The notes beneath the pieces are model-generated. The model saw nothing but the letters and a program-made list of their open reading frames with translations. It was not told where the DNA came from and did no database searches. A DNA stretch of 64,000 nt, taken from contig NZ_JALJFG010000006.1 of NCBI RefSeq assembly GCF_023242475.1, positions 1-64,000 on the forward strand, given 5' to 3'. Positions 15,895 to 24,247 of the stretch are shown here, one piece after another. The position numbers were made by a program, and so were the translations under genes. Origin of the DNA: Pseudomonas sp. MWU15-20650 (lineage in GTDB: Bacteria; Pseudomonadota; Gammaproteobacteria; Pseudomonadales; Pseudomonadaceae). Position 1 is the stretch's first letter, and the number at the start of each line of letters is the position of its first letter.

Positions 15895-16989
15895 ATGAAC
15901 GACCACCGTACCTGGGCCCGTGAAGCCATCCGCATTATTGAAGCGGACTTCCAGCGTAGCGCCGACACACACCTGATCCCGTTGCCGTTACCGGGGTTGC
16001 CGGGTATCGAGTTGTACTTCAAGGACGAGTCCAGCCACCCCACGGGTAGCCTGAAGCACCGGCTGGCCCGCTCCTTGTTCCTGTATGCGTTGTGCAATGG
16101 CTGGCTCAAGCCGGGTGCGCCGGTGATTGAGGCATCCAGTGGTTCCACGGCCATCTCGGAAGCGTACTTTGCGCGCCTGCTCGGCCTGTCGTTTATTGCG
16201 GTGATGCCGGCCACTACGTCTCAGGAGAAGATCGCCCAAATCGCCTTTTACGGCGGCAAGTGTCATCTGGTACAGGACCCCACGCAGATCTACGCCGAGT
16301 CCGAACGTTTGGCGAAGGAAAGCGGCGGTCATTTCATGGACCAGTTCACCTATGCCGAACGCGCTACCGACTGGCGGGCGAACAACAACATTGCCGAATC
16401 GATCTTCCAGCAGATGCGCTTTGAGCAGCACCCGGAGCCCAGCTGGCTGATTTCCAGCCCCGGTACCGGTGGCACCACGGCGACCTTGGGACGCTATGTG
16501 CGTTATCGCCAGCATTGCACGCGGGTGCTGTGTGCCGATGCCGAGCGTTCGGTGTTCTTCGACTTCTACCAGAGCGGCGACGCCAGCCTGCGCCTGGACT
16601 GTGGCTCGCGTATCGAGGGCATTGGGCGGCCTCGGGTCGAGGCGTCATTCCTGCCCAAGGTGATTGATGCGATGGTCAAGGTGCCGGATGCATTGTCCCT
16701 GGCAGCCATGCATTACCTGGCTGAGCGCTTGGGGCGGCGAGTCGGGGGCTCCAGCGGGACCAACCTGATTGGTGCCCTGATGGCGGCACAACAGATGAAG
16801 GCGGCGGGGGAGTCGGGGTCGATCGTGGCGATCTTGTGTGATGGCGGTGAGCGGTATGCCACTACCTATTACGATGAGGCTTGGCTGGCGGGGCAGGGGT
16901 ATGAATTGGAGGGGCTGATTGCAGCCGTTGCGGCGAGTGTCGAACGGGGTGAGCCTTTACCCGAAACGATCCTGCGCGCAAACATCTGA
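15895..16989 (+). CDS. PLP-dependent cysteine synthase family protein
   Basis: 364 residues of fold-type II PLP enzyme. The Schiff-base lysine is K54 in [11 protein letters not shown]; the carboxylate-binding loop reads SSGST (81-85), where OASS enzymes have TSGNT; a Gly-rich phosphate cup is [15 protein letters not shown]; and the Ser near the pyridine nitrogen may be in ILCDGGERY. The altered loop and roughly 40 extra residues mark it as a side branch of the cysteine synthase/cystathionine beta-synthase family. It could be a cysteine desulfhydrase, a serine/threonine deaminase-like enzyme, or a sulfur-transfer enzyme. It is monocistronic. The upstream region (15720-15775) is strikingly AT-rich. 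Confidence 0.85.
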   Translation: MNDHRTWAREAIRIIEADFQRSADTHLIPLPLPGLPGIELYFKDESSHPTGSLKHRLARSLFLYALCNGWLKPGAPVIEASSGSTAISEAYFARLLGLSFIAVMPATTSQEKIAQIAFYGGKCHLVQDPTQIYAESERLAKESGGHFMDQFTYAERATDWRANNNIAESIFQQMRFEQHPEPSWLISSPGTGGTTATLGRYVRYRQHCTRVLCADAERSVFFDFYQSGDASLRLDCGSRIEGIGRPRVEASFLPKVIDAMVKVPDALSLAAMHYLAERLGRRVGGSSGTNLIGALMAAQQMKAAGESGSIVAILCDGGERYATTYYDEAWLAGQGYELEGLIAAVAASVERGEPLPETILRANI

Positions 16990-17002
16990 TACAACGTAAA
17001 CC

Positions 17003-17031
17003 AAATGTGGGAGCAGGCCCCTCCCACATTT
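17003..17031. terminator. Bidirectional terminator between convergent genes
   Basis: AAATGTGGGAG-CAGGCCC-CTCCCACATTT followed by TTTA. The arm sequence matches half of the local REP consensus, so it looks like a REP-derived terminator. Confidence 0.85.
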
Positions 17032-17046
17032 TTTACTGCCGTGTTC

Positions 17047-18660
17047 TCAGGCTTCGATACCCAACATATCCCGCGCCAAGGCTTCGGCAATCCGAATGCC
17101 GTCGACACCTGCCGACAGAATCCCACCGGCATAACCGGCGCCTTCACCGGCCGGGAACAGGCCCTTGACGTTCAGGCTCTGCATCGACTCGTTACGGGTA
17201 ATCCGCAGCGGCGATGACGTGCGGGTTTCGATACCGGTCAGTACGGCATCGTGCAGCGAGTAACCCTTGATCTGTTTCTCGAACGCCGGCAAGGCTTCGC
17301 GGATGGCTTCGATGGCGAAGTCCGGCAGGGCCAGGGCCAAGTCACCCAGGGATACGCCGGGCTTGTAGGACGGTTCCACACTGCCGATGGCCGTGGAGGG
17401 CTTGCCGGCAATGAAGTCACCTACCAATTGCGCAGGCGCCTCGTAGTTGCTGCCGCCCAGGATGTAGGCGTGGGACTCCAGGCGCTCTTGGAGTTCGATA
17501 CCGGCCAGCGGGCCACCAGGGTAGTCCACCTCGGGCGTGATACCGACCACGATGCCGGAGTTGGCGTTGCGCTCGTTACGCGAGTACTGGCTCATGCCAT
17601 TGGTCACGACGCGATTGGGCTCTGAGGTCGCGGCAACCACGGTGCCGCCCGGGCACATGCAGAAGCTGTAGACCGAACGGCCGTTCTTGGCGTGATGCAC
17701 CAGCTTGTAGTCGGCGGCACCCAGTTTCGGGTGGCCGGCGTATTTGCCCAGGCGCGCGGCGTCGATCAGCGACTGCGGGTGTTCGATCCGGAAACCCACC
17801 GAGAACGGCTTGGCTTCCATGTACACGCCACGGCTGTGGAGCATGCGGAAGGTGTCACGGGCGCTGTGGCCCAAGGCGAGAATCACATGCTTGGAGAGGA
17901 TCTGCTCGCCGCCGTCGATAACCACGCCGTTCAGTTGCCCGTCTTCGATCAACACGTCGGTGACCCGTTGTTCGAAACGTACTTCACCGCCCAGGGCGAT
18001 AATTTGTTCGCGCATGTTTTCCACCACGCCGGTCAGGCGGAATGTACCGATGTGCGGCTTGCTGACGTAGAGGATCTCTTGCGGCGCACCGGCCTTGACG
18101 AATTCGTGCAGCACTTTGCGACCGTGGAATTTCGGGTCCTTGATCTGGCTGTACAGCTTGCCGTCGGAGAAGGTCCCGGCGCCACCTTCACCGAATTGCA
18201 CGTTGGACTCGGGGTTGAGCACGCTTTTGCGCCACAGGCCCCAGGTGTCCTTGGTGCGCTGACGCACTTCCTTGCCGCGTTCGAGGATGATCGGCTTGAA
18301 GCCCATCTGCGCCAGCAACAGCCCGGCGAAGATCCCGCAGGGGCCAAAACCGACGACGATTGGCCGCTCGCTCAAGCCTTCCGGTGCTCGGCCCACCACT
18401 TTGTAGCTGACATCCGGCGCGGTGTTGATGTTGCGATCATCGGCGAACTTGAGCAGCAGGGCGGCTTCGCCCTTGACGTTCAGGTCGATGGTGTAGATGA
18501 AGCACAGCTCCGACGATTTCTTGCGCGCATCGTAGCTGCGCTTGAACAGGGTGAAATCGAGCAGGTCATCACTGGCGATGCCCAGGCGCTGCACGATGGC
18601 AGGCCGCAGGTCTTCTTCGGGATGGTCGATGGGCAGCTTGAGTTCGGTGATTCGTAACAT
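17047..18660 (-). CDS. NAD(P)/FAD-dependent oxidoreductase (COG2509)
   Basis: 537 residues. A small N-terminal domain (about 1-85, LRITELKLPIDHPEEDLRPA) precedes a Rossmann FAD-binding motif (PIVVGFGPCGIFAGLLLAQMG, with the acidic end at ILERG). A FGEGGAGTFSDGKLYSQIKD segment and a C-terminal FAD-contacting stretch (GLFPAGEGAGYAGGILSAGVDGIRIAEAL) complete the HI0933/GidA-like uncharacterised dehydrogenase family. It is widely conserved but has no settled substrate. The start at 18660 gives the conserved MLRI N-terminus. It is monocistronic and convergent with the PLP enzyme gene. Confidence 0.9.
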   Translation of the reverse strand: MLRITELKLPIDHPEEDLRPAIVQRLGIASDDLLDFTLFKRSYDARKKSSELCFIYTIDLNVKGEAALLLKFADDRNINTAPDVSYKVVGRAPEGLSERPIVVGFGPCGIFAGLLLAQMGFKPIILERGKEVRQRTKDTWGLWRKSVLNPESNVQFGEGGAGTFSDGKLYSQIKDPKFHGRKVLHEFVKAGAPQEILYVSKPHIGTFRLTGVVENMREQIIALGGEVRFEQRVTDVLIEDGQLNGVVIDGGEQILSKHVILALGHSARDTFRMLHSRGVYMEAKPFSVGFRIEHPQSLIDAARLGKYAGHPKLGAADYKLVHHAKNGRSVYSFCMCPGGTVVAATSEPNRVVTNGMSQYSRNERNANSGIVVGITPEVDYPGGPLAGIELQERLESHAYILGGSNYEAPAQLVGDFIAGKPSTAIGSVEPSYKPGVSLGDLALALPDFAIEAIREALPAFEKQIKGYSLHDAVLTGIETRTSSPLRITRNESMQSLNVKGLFPAGEGAGYAGGILSAGVDGIRIAEALARDMLGIEA

Positions 18661-18767
18661 GACGGGATCCGGTAGGCGGCGGGCTTCGATGCCGGCTGTT
18701 TTGCAAACCGGCGATTATAAGCCCCAATGGAGGATTTCCGTCATGTTAAAACAGCCCAGGGGGGGAA

Positions 18768-19439
18768 TCAGTCGTCGCGTGAGCCACCGAACGACGCGCA
18801 ACCACGCTGTACCTTGCCATTAACCCGCAACTCGGCGGTCATGTGCTGCAGGCTGCCGGTGGCGCTATCGATACAGCGTTGCGGGGCTACCCACAGTTCG
18901 ATGTGCAGGTTGTTGGCTTCGGTCATCAGGTTGAAACGGCCGTCCCCCAGCTGTTCTTCGACAAACGGCACCGCCAGTGGCGGCTGGCCTTCGCGTTCCA
19001 GCACCATGCCCTTGGCCGTGACGTTCATGACCCAAGTCGGTTCATGGCCGTTGGCTCGCAGGATCATGCGCTTGAAGTCCGGGTCGTTGCAGGCCGAGGT
19101 CGAGCGTTCGACGCGATACAGCTGTTGCAGGTCCACCGAGCCCTGGGTGCCGCTGGCGACGCCGGAGAACTTGCCACGCAAGTCTGCAAACAGCGCACCT
19201 TGTTGGCCGGCCAGGGAGGCGGCTTCCTGCAGGACGCTGGTGCCCCCGGTATCGTTGACCACGTAGTTGCGTTTGTCGTTGCAAGGCTGGAACAACAGCT
19301 TGCCGCCAACGGCTGTCAACTCACCCTGCATACGGGTCAGTCCGACAGTAGACGGCTTGGCCGGTTCGCTTTCGAACATCTGGCAGGCAGTGAACAGGGG
19401 GAGCAAGGCAAGCAAAGCAAGGGTACGGGCGGCGCGCAT
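18768..19439 (-). CDS. COG3650-type lipoprotein
   Basis: 223 residues from the ATG at 19439 (GGAG upstream), with a lipoprotein signal (MRAARTLALLALLPLFTAC). The mature protein has a repeated beta organisation: LTRMQGELTAVGGKLLFQPCNDKRNYVV, then a second half RANGHEPTWVMNVTAKGMVL. It ends with RCIDSATGSLQHMTAELRVNGKVQRGC, a Cys-pair motif shared with META/HslJ-like and C-type lysozyme-inhibitor-like envelope proteins. It is probably an outer-membrane-anchored periplasmic protein. Function is not known. Confidence 0.75.
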   Translation of the reverse strand: MRAARTLALLALLPLFTACQMFESEPAKPSTVGLTRMQGELTAVGGKLLFQPCNDKRNYVVNDTGGTSVLQEAASLAGQQGALFADLRGKFSGVASGTQGSVDLQQLYRVERSTSACNDPDFKRMILRANGHEPTWVMNVTAKGMVLEREGQPPLAVPFVEEQLGDGRFNLMTEANNLHIELWVAPQRCIDSATGSLQHMTAELRVNGKVQRGCASFGGSRDD

Positions 19440-19600
19440 TATCGGGTCTCCAGACAAGTGCCGCCACGTTACGCAGCCTGGCGTTGTATCACAAGTCAGT
19501 CGTATGAACTGATGAAGTAGGATAAAGCGAAGCGAGCTTTTCCTACTGCGCGGTATGGGGTTGTGTGGAACGCTTGGGTTTTATATTGAGGGCACACGTC

Positions 19601-19957
19601 ATGAAGTTACCCCTTGTGCTGTGCGGTTTGTGGTTACTCACATCGGCTGCATGGGCTGAACAACCCGCCAAGCTGTTTTATAACGCTCAGACTGATTTTG
19701 TCGACATGCACCTGACGCTGAAAACAGCCAATGAGCCAAACCCGCGCTACATCAGCGTGGACGTGGTCCTCAGTCCTGAGGCCAGCGCCCGTACTGCAGT
19801 ATTGAGCGAGCAGGCAATGAACAAGCCACTCACGCTTTACGTCAATGGTCGGCAACTGGGTACTGCCGCTGTCAGAGGTGTAATAGACACGGGGCAATTG
19901 AGATTTTTCATCCCGCGCGAAAGGCTCGTGGAGATGATGCCGTCGCTGATGCGATAA
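19601..19957 (+). CDS. Small secreted hypothetical protein
   Basis: 118 residues from the ATG at 19601 (GAGGG upstream). A clear signal peptide (MKLPLVLCGLWLLTSAAWAEQ) is followed by a compact, probably beta-rich domain (YISVDVVLSPEASARTAVLSEQAMN ... TLYVNGRQLGTAAVRGVIDTGQLRFFIPRERL). The second half loosely resembles the small subdomain of SecD-type periplasmic segments, too weakly to name it. It is alone, convergent with the SDR gene. Its existence as a gene is supported by the signal peptide and ribosome site; its function is unknown. Confidence 0.65.
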   Translation: MKLPLVLCGLWLLTSAAWAEQPAKLFYNAQTDFVDMHLTLKTANEPNPRYISVDVVLSPEASARTAVLSEQAMNKPLTLYVNGRQLGTAAVRGVIDTGQLRFFIPRERLVEMMPSLMR

Positions 19958-19965
19958 GGTCTCAA

Positions 19966-19990
19966 GCGCTGCCTGGCCGATTGGCAGCGC
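19966..19990. terminator. Hairpin between convergent genes
   Basis: GCGCTGCC / GGCAGCGC, an 8-bp perfect stem with a 9-base loop, between the small secreted protein gene and the SDR gene. There is no U tract. Confidence 0.45.
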
Positions 19991-20002
19991 CTCGGCAAAA
20001 CC

Positions 20003-20602
20003 TTAACCGACGATAAACGTCTGGCCAGTTTGCAAGCCCTCGACACTTTTCGCGTAGGCCAACGCCACATCGGCGCCAGTGACTGGCTTGTAGCCACGGA
20101 AGTAGGGGGCGTAGCTGCCCATGGCCTCCAGTAGGACGGTCGGGCTCACGGCATTGACGCGCAAGCCGCGTGGCAGTTCGATCGCCGCGGCTTTGACGAA
20201 GGCATCGATGGCGCCGTTGACCAGCGCCGCAGACGCACCGGTACGAATCGGGTCACGGTTCAGAATGCCACTGGTGAAGGTAAACGAAGCGCCGTCGTTG
20301 GCGTACTCACGACCGATCAGCAACAGGTTGACCTGGCCCATCAGCTTGTCACGCAGGCCCAGCTCAAAGTCGGCTTCGCTCATATCGCCCAATGCCACGA
20401 AATTCACGCTGCCTGCCGCACAGACCAGCGCATCGAACTTGCCGGTCTGTTCAAACAGCTGGCGAATCGAGGCGCTGTCGCTGATGTCGACCTGGAAGTC
20501 TGCACCGCTGCGGCCGATGCTGATCACTTCGTGACGCTGAGCCAGTTCCGCCTTGACCGCTGAGCCGACAGTACCGCTGGCGCCAATCAATAGGATTTTC
20601 AT
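20003..20602 (-). CDS. Atypical short-chain dehydrogenase (no YxxxK)
   Basis: 199 residues, short for an SDR. The NAD(P) loop is GASGTVGSAV (7-16), an acidic/arginine pair follows strand 2 (ISIGRSGADF), the NAG-like motif is VCAAGSVNF, and the catalytic-Ser strand is FTFTSGIL (S111). Where Tyr-x-x-x-Lys should stand it reads TGASAALVNGAIDAF, so both Tyr and Lys are missing. It belongs to the small atypical SDR group related to NAD(P)-binding sensor or epimerase-like proteins. It is divergent from a LysR gene 104 bp away, which probably controls it. It may be non-catalytic or use another mechanism. Confidence 0.85.
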   Translation of the reverse strand: MKILLIGASGTVGSAVKAELAQRHEVISIGRSGADFQVDISDSASIRQLFEQTGKFDALVCAAGSVNFVALGDMSEADFELGLRDKLMGQVNLLLIGREYANDGASFTFTSGILNRDPIRTGASAALVNGAIDAFVKAAAIELPRGLRVNAVSPTVLLEAMGSYAPYFRGYKPVTGADVALAYAKSVEGLQTGQTFIVG

Positions 20603-20706
20603 CGTGCTGTTCCTCCAGGGGGTAAGTGAGGGTTCAGTCTAGTGTGGCTTTTCAGGTGAATAAACGCGCTAATAGGCAACCTTTGGTTTTCAAATGGAAA
20701 CAATCC

Positions 20707-21621
20707 ATGAGCGAAATGGATGACCTGGCAGCCTTTGCCGTATTGATCGAAGCGGGCAGTTTTACGCTGGCGGCCGAGCAATTGGGGTGCAGCAAAGGCC
20801 AGCTGTCCAAGCGCATCAGCCAGTTGGAAGCACAGTTTTCTGTCGTGCTGCTGCACCGCACCACCCGCAAGCTCAGCCTCACCGCGGCAGGCGCGGCGTT
20901 GTTGCCCCAGGCCCAGGCGCTGGTCGTACAAGTGGAGCGCGCTCGTCAGGCATTGGCGCGGCTCAAGGACGACCTGGCCGGACCGGTCCGTATGACGGTT
21001 CCGGTGTCGTTGGGAGAAACCTTCTTTGATGGCTTGCTGCTGGAGTTTTCCAAGCAGTATCCGCAGGTGCAGATCGAGCTGGAGCTGAACAATAGCTACC
21101 GGGATTTGGCTCGGGACGGGTTTGATTTGGGCGTACGCACGGGCGTCATGGAAAATGAGCGCCTGGTGGCCAAGCCGCTGCTGGCCTGGCATGAAATGAC
21201 CTGTGCCAGCCCGGCCTACCTGGAGCAGCATGGTGAGCCGCTCACGCCCGCCGATCTGGCCACCCATACCTGTTTGCTCAACAGTCATTACAGCGGTCGC
21301 GAGGAATGGTTGTATCACCAGCAACATGAATTGCTGCGCGTCAGGGTGAGCGGCACGTTCGCTTCCAACCATTACAACCTGTTGAAGAAGGCTGCATTGG
21401 TGGGCGCCGGCATCGCGCGCCTGCCGTCATACGTTTTGCCGGCGGAATTGGCTGACGGCCGATTACGTTGGCTCTTGCGTGATTATCAGACGCGGAGCAT
21501 GCCGATGTACCTGGTTCACCCCTACCAGGGTGGCCTGCCGAGGCGCACCCAGGTATTGGCCGACTATTTGGTTGACTGGTTCAAGCGCAGCGGCGAGGCG
21601 CTGGATCGGCTTCAGCGGTAG
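20707..21621 (+). CDS. LysR family transcriptional regulator
   Basis: 304 residues from the ATG at 20707 (GGAAACA upstream). The winged HTH spans about 5-62 (AEQLGCSKGQLSKRISQLEAQFSVVLLHRTTRKLSLTAAGAAL). The periplasmic-binding-protein-like effector domain starts near PVRMTVPVSLGETFFDGLLLEF. The subtype is CrgA/DsdC-like (phrases such as FDLGVRTGVMENERLVAKPLL). The most likely target is the divergently transcribed SDR gene. Its 3' end overlaps the DoxX gene end (convergent) by ten bases. Confidence 0.93.
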   Translation: MSEMDDLAAFAVLIEAGSFTLAAEQLGCSKGQLSKRISQLEAQFSVVLLHRTTRKLSLTAAGAALLPQAQALVVQVERARQALARLKDDLAGPVRMTVPVSLGETFFDGLLLEFSKQYPQVQIELELNNSYRDLARDGFDLGVRTGVMENERLVAKPLLAWHEMTCASPAYLEQHGEPLTPADLATHTCLLNSHYSGREEWLYHQQHELLRVRVSGTFASNHYNLLKKAALVGAGIARLPSYVLPAELADGRLRWLLRDYQTRSMPMYLVHPYQGGLPRRTQVLADYLVDWFKRSGEALDRLQR

Positions 21622-22097
21622 CGGCGGGCGATCCAGTGGTCGATGGATACGGCGCCCGGGCCCTTGGCGACCAACAACAACAGCAGCGCAATCCAGGTGC
21701 CGTGGGTTGGGTAGGCTTCGGGGTAGACGAACAGTTGAATGGTCAGGGTCATGCCGATCAACGCCAGGGCTGAGAAGCGGGTGGCGAACCCCACGAGAAT
21801 CAGCACCGGGAAAAAGTGCTCGGCAAACGCAGCCAGGTGCGCGGCGACTTCCGGCGACAACAGGGGCACGTGGTATTCGCTGCGAAACAACGGCAGTGTC
21901 GAGGCGGCGAGCTTAGGTTCGCCGAGCTGGAAGGTGCCGTTGACCAAATCAATGGCGAAGCCTTCGACTTTGGTTTGCCCGGATTTCCAGAACACCGCTG
22001 CGATGGAGAATCGCGTAATAAAGGCGATCAGGCTGTAAGGGATTTTTTCAAACAGTGCGACGACCCGTTTTATCAGGCAGGGAGCTGAAGTGTTCAT
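21612..22097 (-). CDS. DoxX family membrane protein of the MNIO operon
   Basis: 161 residues from the ATG at 22097, which overlaps the stop of the DUF2063 gene (ATGA). Four membrane helices: SLIAFITRFSIAAVFWKSG, the FPVLILVGFATRFSALAL segment, ALIGMTLTIQLFVY, and TWIALLLLLVAKG. DoxX proteins often end MNIO/bufferin (HvfABCD-type) operons and are thought to help copper handling or redox coupling at the membrane, which is inference. The long upstream frame to 22373 is out of the operon logic and was rejected. Conserved charged positions (WKSGQTKVEGF) match this DoxX subgroup. Confidence 0.88.
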   Translation of the reverse strand: MNTSAPCLIKRVVALFEKIPYSLIAFITRFSIAAVFWKSGQTKVEGFAIDLVNGTFQLGEPKLAASTLPLFRSEYHVPLLSPEVAAHLAAFAEHFFPVLILVGFATRFSALALIGMTLTIQLFVYPEAYPTHGTWIALLLLLVAKGPGAVSIDHWIARRYR

Positions 22098-22870
22098 GGC
22101 GATACCTTGTGTTCCAGATGTAAATGAGTGATGGCGTCGTGGCCGATCAGCAGCGTCAGGCATTGATGCAAGTCGAATTCGGCCGAGGCTTCGAGGGCCT
22201 CGGCGACGGCCATTTCCAACCCGGCCCCCCGGCCCAGGCTGTTGATAAACGCCACCGATCCGCTGTCGATGGCGAACACCTTGACCGCCAACCCTTGACG
22301 TAAGACCAACGCGTTTTGGGCATACCCCGGGTCCAACATGGCGACAGCGCCCTCGGTCTGGTGGGCGGCCCAAACCGCCACGATGGCGTAGGGAGAGTTC
22401 AACGTGGAGAGCGAGGGGTGCAACCGCAGGCGCGACTGCCCCAGGTCTGCCGTACCTTGCAGTTGCTGGAGCACGTCGTGCTGATCCAGCGGCTGGATAT
22501 CCGCCGCGTGATAAGCGCGAACCCGCAGGCGTTCCAACCGTGCGACATCGGCGAGGTAGGGCACGCTCGCCGCCGGTGCGAACCCCTGGATAAAGTCGGC
22601 AAATGTGTTGCCGTACTCACTGATTATTGGGCTGCTGGGCGGATGATCCTGCACATATAGGCCGGCCATGGCGCGAAAAAACGCCTCGCCGACCAGTTGC
22701 AGTGCCACCGGATACGCCGCTGCCAATGCATTGATCAAGGCGCTGTGGACGTTGTTGCGGTACACCGCGAAGCGGCTCATCGGATCGGCACCGTTGCTGC
22801 TGAACAAACCCTCAGGGCAGGCGGCGTCCGGGGCCAGCAGGGCGCTGGCAAATGCGCTTTGAACACTCAT
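22094..22870 (-). CDS. DUF2063 partner protein (HvfC/BufC-like)
   Basis: 258 residues. The N-terminal DUF2063 domain shows the family hallmark RFAVYRNNVHSALINALAAAYPVALQLVGEAFFRAMAGLYVQDHPPSSP, followed by LADVARLERLRVRAYHA. The C-terminal half is a PqqD/winged-helix-like region. In MNIO systems this protein binds the leader of the precursor and presents its cysteines to the DUF692 oxidase. It overlaps the DUF692 gene by four bases (ATGA) upstream and the DoxX gene by four bases downstream, so all three are translationally coupled. Confidence 0.92.
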   Translation of the reverse strand: MSVQSAFASALLAPDAACPEGLFSSNGADPMSRFAVYRNNVHSALINALAAAYPVALQLVGEAFFRAMAGLYVQDHPPSSPIISEYGNTFADFIQGFAPAASVPYLADVARLERLRVRAYHAADIQPLDQHDVLQQLQGTADLGQSRLRLHPSLSTLNSPYAIVAVWAAHQTEGAVAMLDPGYAQNALVLRQGLAVKVFAIDSGSVAFINSLGRGAGLEMAVAEALEASAEFDLHQCLTLLIGHDAITHLHLEHKVSP

Positions 22871-23745
22871 CGGGCCACCTGCGACAGATAGCCGTCGGCG
22901 TGTTGAACCTCAACCTGCAATACGCTGAAGGCCGGCACCTGGTTATCCCGCTCGATCAGCGTGGCCATCGGCCCGGTACGCGCCAGAACGTGCTCGTAGA
23001 GTTGCCATACGGCGTTGTCGATAGGCGCTCCGTGGTCATCGATCAGTAGGCGGTCGCCCAGGCTGTCCGTGTCTTCGGCAAAACCTGCCAGATGAATCTC
23101 ACCGACGGCGCGCAAAGGCAGGGCATCGATGTAGGCCAGCGGGTCGCGTTGGTGATTGATGCACGACACATAGACGTTGTTGACGTCGAGCAGCAGGCCG
23201 CAGCCGGTGCGGCGGATGATCCCGCTGAGAAAGTCCGTCTCGTCCAGGGTGGAGCGCTGGAACTGCAGGTAGGTTGACGGGTTTTCCAACAGCATCGGCC
23301 GCTTGAGCGCGTGTTGTACCTGGTCAACGTGTTCGCATACCCGGTCCAGGGTGGCGGCATCATAGGCCAGGGGCAGCAAGTCATTGAGAAACACCGGGCC
23401 GTGGCTGGACCAGGCCAGGTGTTCGGAAAAAGAGTGGGGTTGATAGCGTTCGATCAGCAGGGCCAACCGTGCCAGGTGCTCACGGTCCAGTGGGCCTTCG
23501 CCGCCGATGGAGAGTCCCACACCGTGCAAGGACAGCGGGTACTGCTCGCGGATCAACCCCAGGTAGTGATGAAACGGGCCGCCGGCCACCATGTAGTTTT
23601 CGGCGTGCACTTCAAAAAAACCGATGTCGGGGCAGGTCTCGAGCACTTGCGCGAAGTGCTCGTTCTTCAGCCCCAGCCCGGCCCTGTGGGGGAGGCCGGG
23701 CACCTGAGCCGGTGAGACTGTGTGTTGGGGGGTAAGCGTCATCAT
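22867..23745 (-). CDS. DUF692 multinuclear non-heme iron oxidase (MNIO, HvfB/BufB-like)
   Basis: 292 residues, a TIM-barrel MNIO that modifies cysteines of a RiPP precursor using O2. The expected metal-ligand positions are all present: H74 (SLHGVGLS), E108-H109 (FSEHLAWS), E154-N155 (LLENPSTY), D187-N189 (LLLDVNNVYV), E216/H218 (GEIHLAGF), D237/H238 (DDHG) and E265 (LIERD). The tandem ATG leaves the start at 23745 or 23742. It lies 23 bp downstream of the DUF2282 precursor gene and overlaps hvfC-like downstream. The predicted reaction, converting Cys to a thiooxazole or similar group in the neighbouring peptide, is from the family and not shown here. Confidence 0.93.
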   Translation of the reverse strand: MMTLTPQHTVSPAQVPGLPHRAGLGLKNEHFAQVLETCPDIGFFEVHAENYMVAGGPFHHYLGLIREQYPLSLHGVGLSIGGEGPLDREHLARLALLIERYQPHSFSEHLAWSSHGPVFLNDLLPLAYDAATLDRVCEHVDQVQHALKRPMLLENPSTYLQFQRSTLDETDFLSGIIRRTGCGLLLDVNNVYVSCINHQRDPLAYIDALPLRAVGEIHLAGFAEDTDSLGDRLLIDDHGAPIDNAVWQLYEHVLARTGPMATLIERDNQVPAFSVLQVEVQHADGYLSQVAR

Positions 23746-23768
23746 CAGTACTCAGGTTGTACAGGCTT

Positions 23769-24074
23769 TCAGGACTTGGCGGTGAAGGCCGCTTCCTGGC
23801 CAAAACCGGTCGACGAGGTCGTGCTTGGGGTTTTGACGCAGGTGCCGGCTGGGACCAGTTTCCAGGCGTTGGCCTGGTCTTTGACTTTGGAGGTGCCGGC
23901 GCAGGTCGTGCCCGCACCTGCGGCGCAATCGTTCTTGCCGGCTTCGGCGACGCCGAAGCATTTCTGCATATCGTCGGCGGCATGAGCGGTGGTCGTCAGG
24001 GCGGACAGGCTCAGGGCCGAGCCCAGGGCCAGGACGAGGGTGGCGGCGGACAGCGAGCGGGTTTTGGTAGTCAT
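23769..24074 (-). CDS. DUF2282 bufferin-type precursor peptide (BufA1-like)
   Basis: 101 residues. A long Sec signal (1-32, [26 protein letters not shown]) precedes a small domain with exactly four cysteines: C39 ([14 protein letters not shown]50), C50, C58 (GTTCAGTSK) and C79 (PAGTCVKT). The spacing KCFG-x7-DCAAG-x-TCAG and the C-terminal GTC match DUF2282 bufferins, copper-binding RiPPs whose two central cysteines are modified by the partner MNIO before Sec export. It is the first gene of the operon, with GGAGAAGCAC upstream. The tail after C79 ([18 protein letters not shown]) is longer than in minimal members. Metal specificity is inferred. Confidence 0.9.
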   Translation of the reverse strand: MTTKTRSLSAATLVLALGSALSLSALTTTAHAADDMQKCFGVAEAGKNDCAAGAGTTCAGTSKVKDQANAWKLVPAGTCVKTPSTTSSTGFGQEAAFTAKS

Positions 24075-24140
24075 GGTGCTTCTCCAGCAGTGGGATGGCG
24101 GGCTTTATTGCCTGCTTGTACCACTAGAGAAAGGCGAGCG

Positions 24141-24153
24141 GGATTTGTTACAC
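24141..24153 (-). promoter_or_regulatory. Possible ECF-type -35 element upstream of the bufferin operon
   Basis: On the minus strand the region reads GTGTAACAAATCC about 70 bases before the precursor ATG. GTAAC-type -35 elements are common in ECF sigma promoters, and related operons are often ECF-controlled. I could not find an unambiguous -10, and no sigma/anti-sigma gene pair is adjacent, so this is a pointer only. Confidence 0.25.
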
Positions 24154-24247
24154 CGAGGTCAAAAAAAACAAAGATATCTGTATATCAGTTTTCCTTGACC
24201 CTGAAGGCGCGAAGCACTGCCCTCTTTCGAGAGCCGTGTTGGAGGGC

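Noticed and set aside
22098..22373. N-terminal extension of the DoxX gene
   Set aside because: Lies inside the DUF2063 coding region in another frame; ATGA overlap supports the 22097 start.
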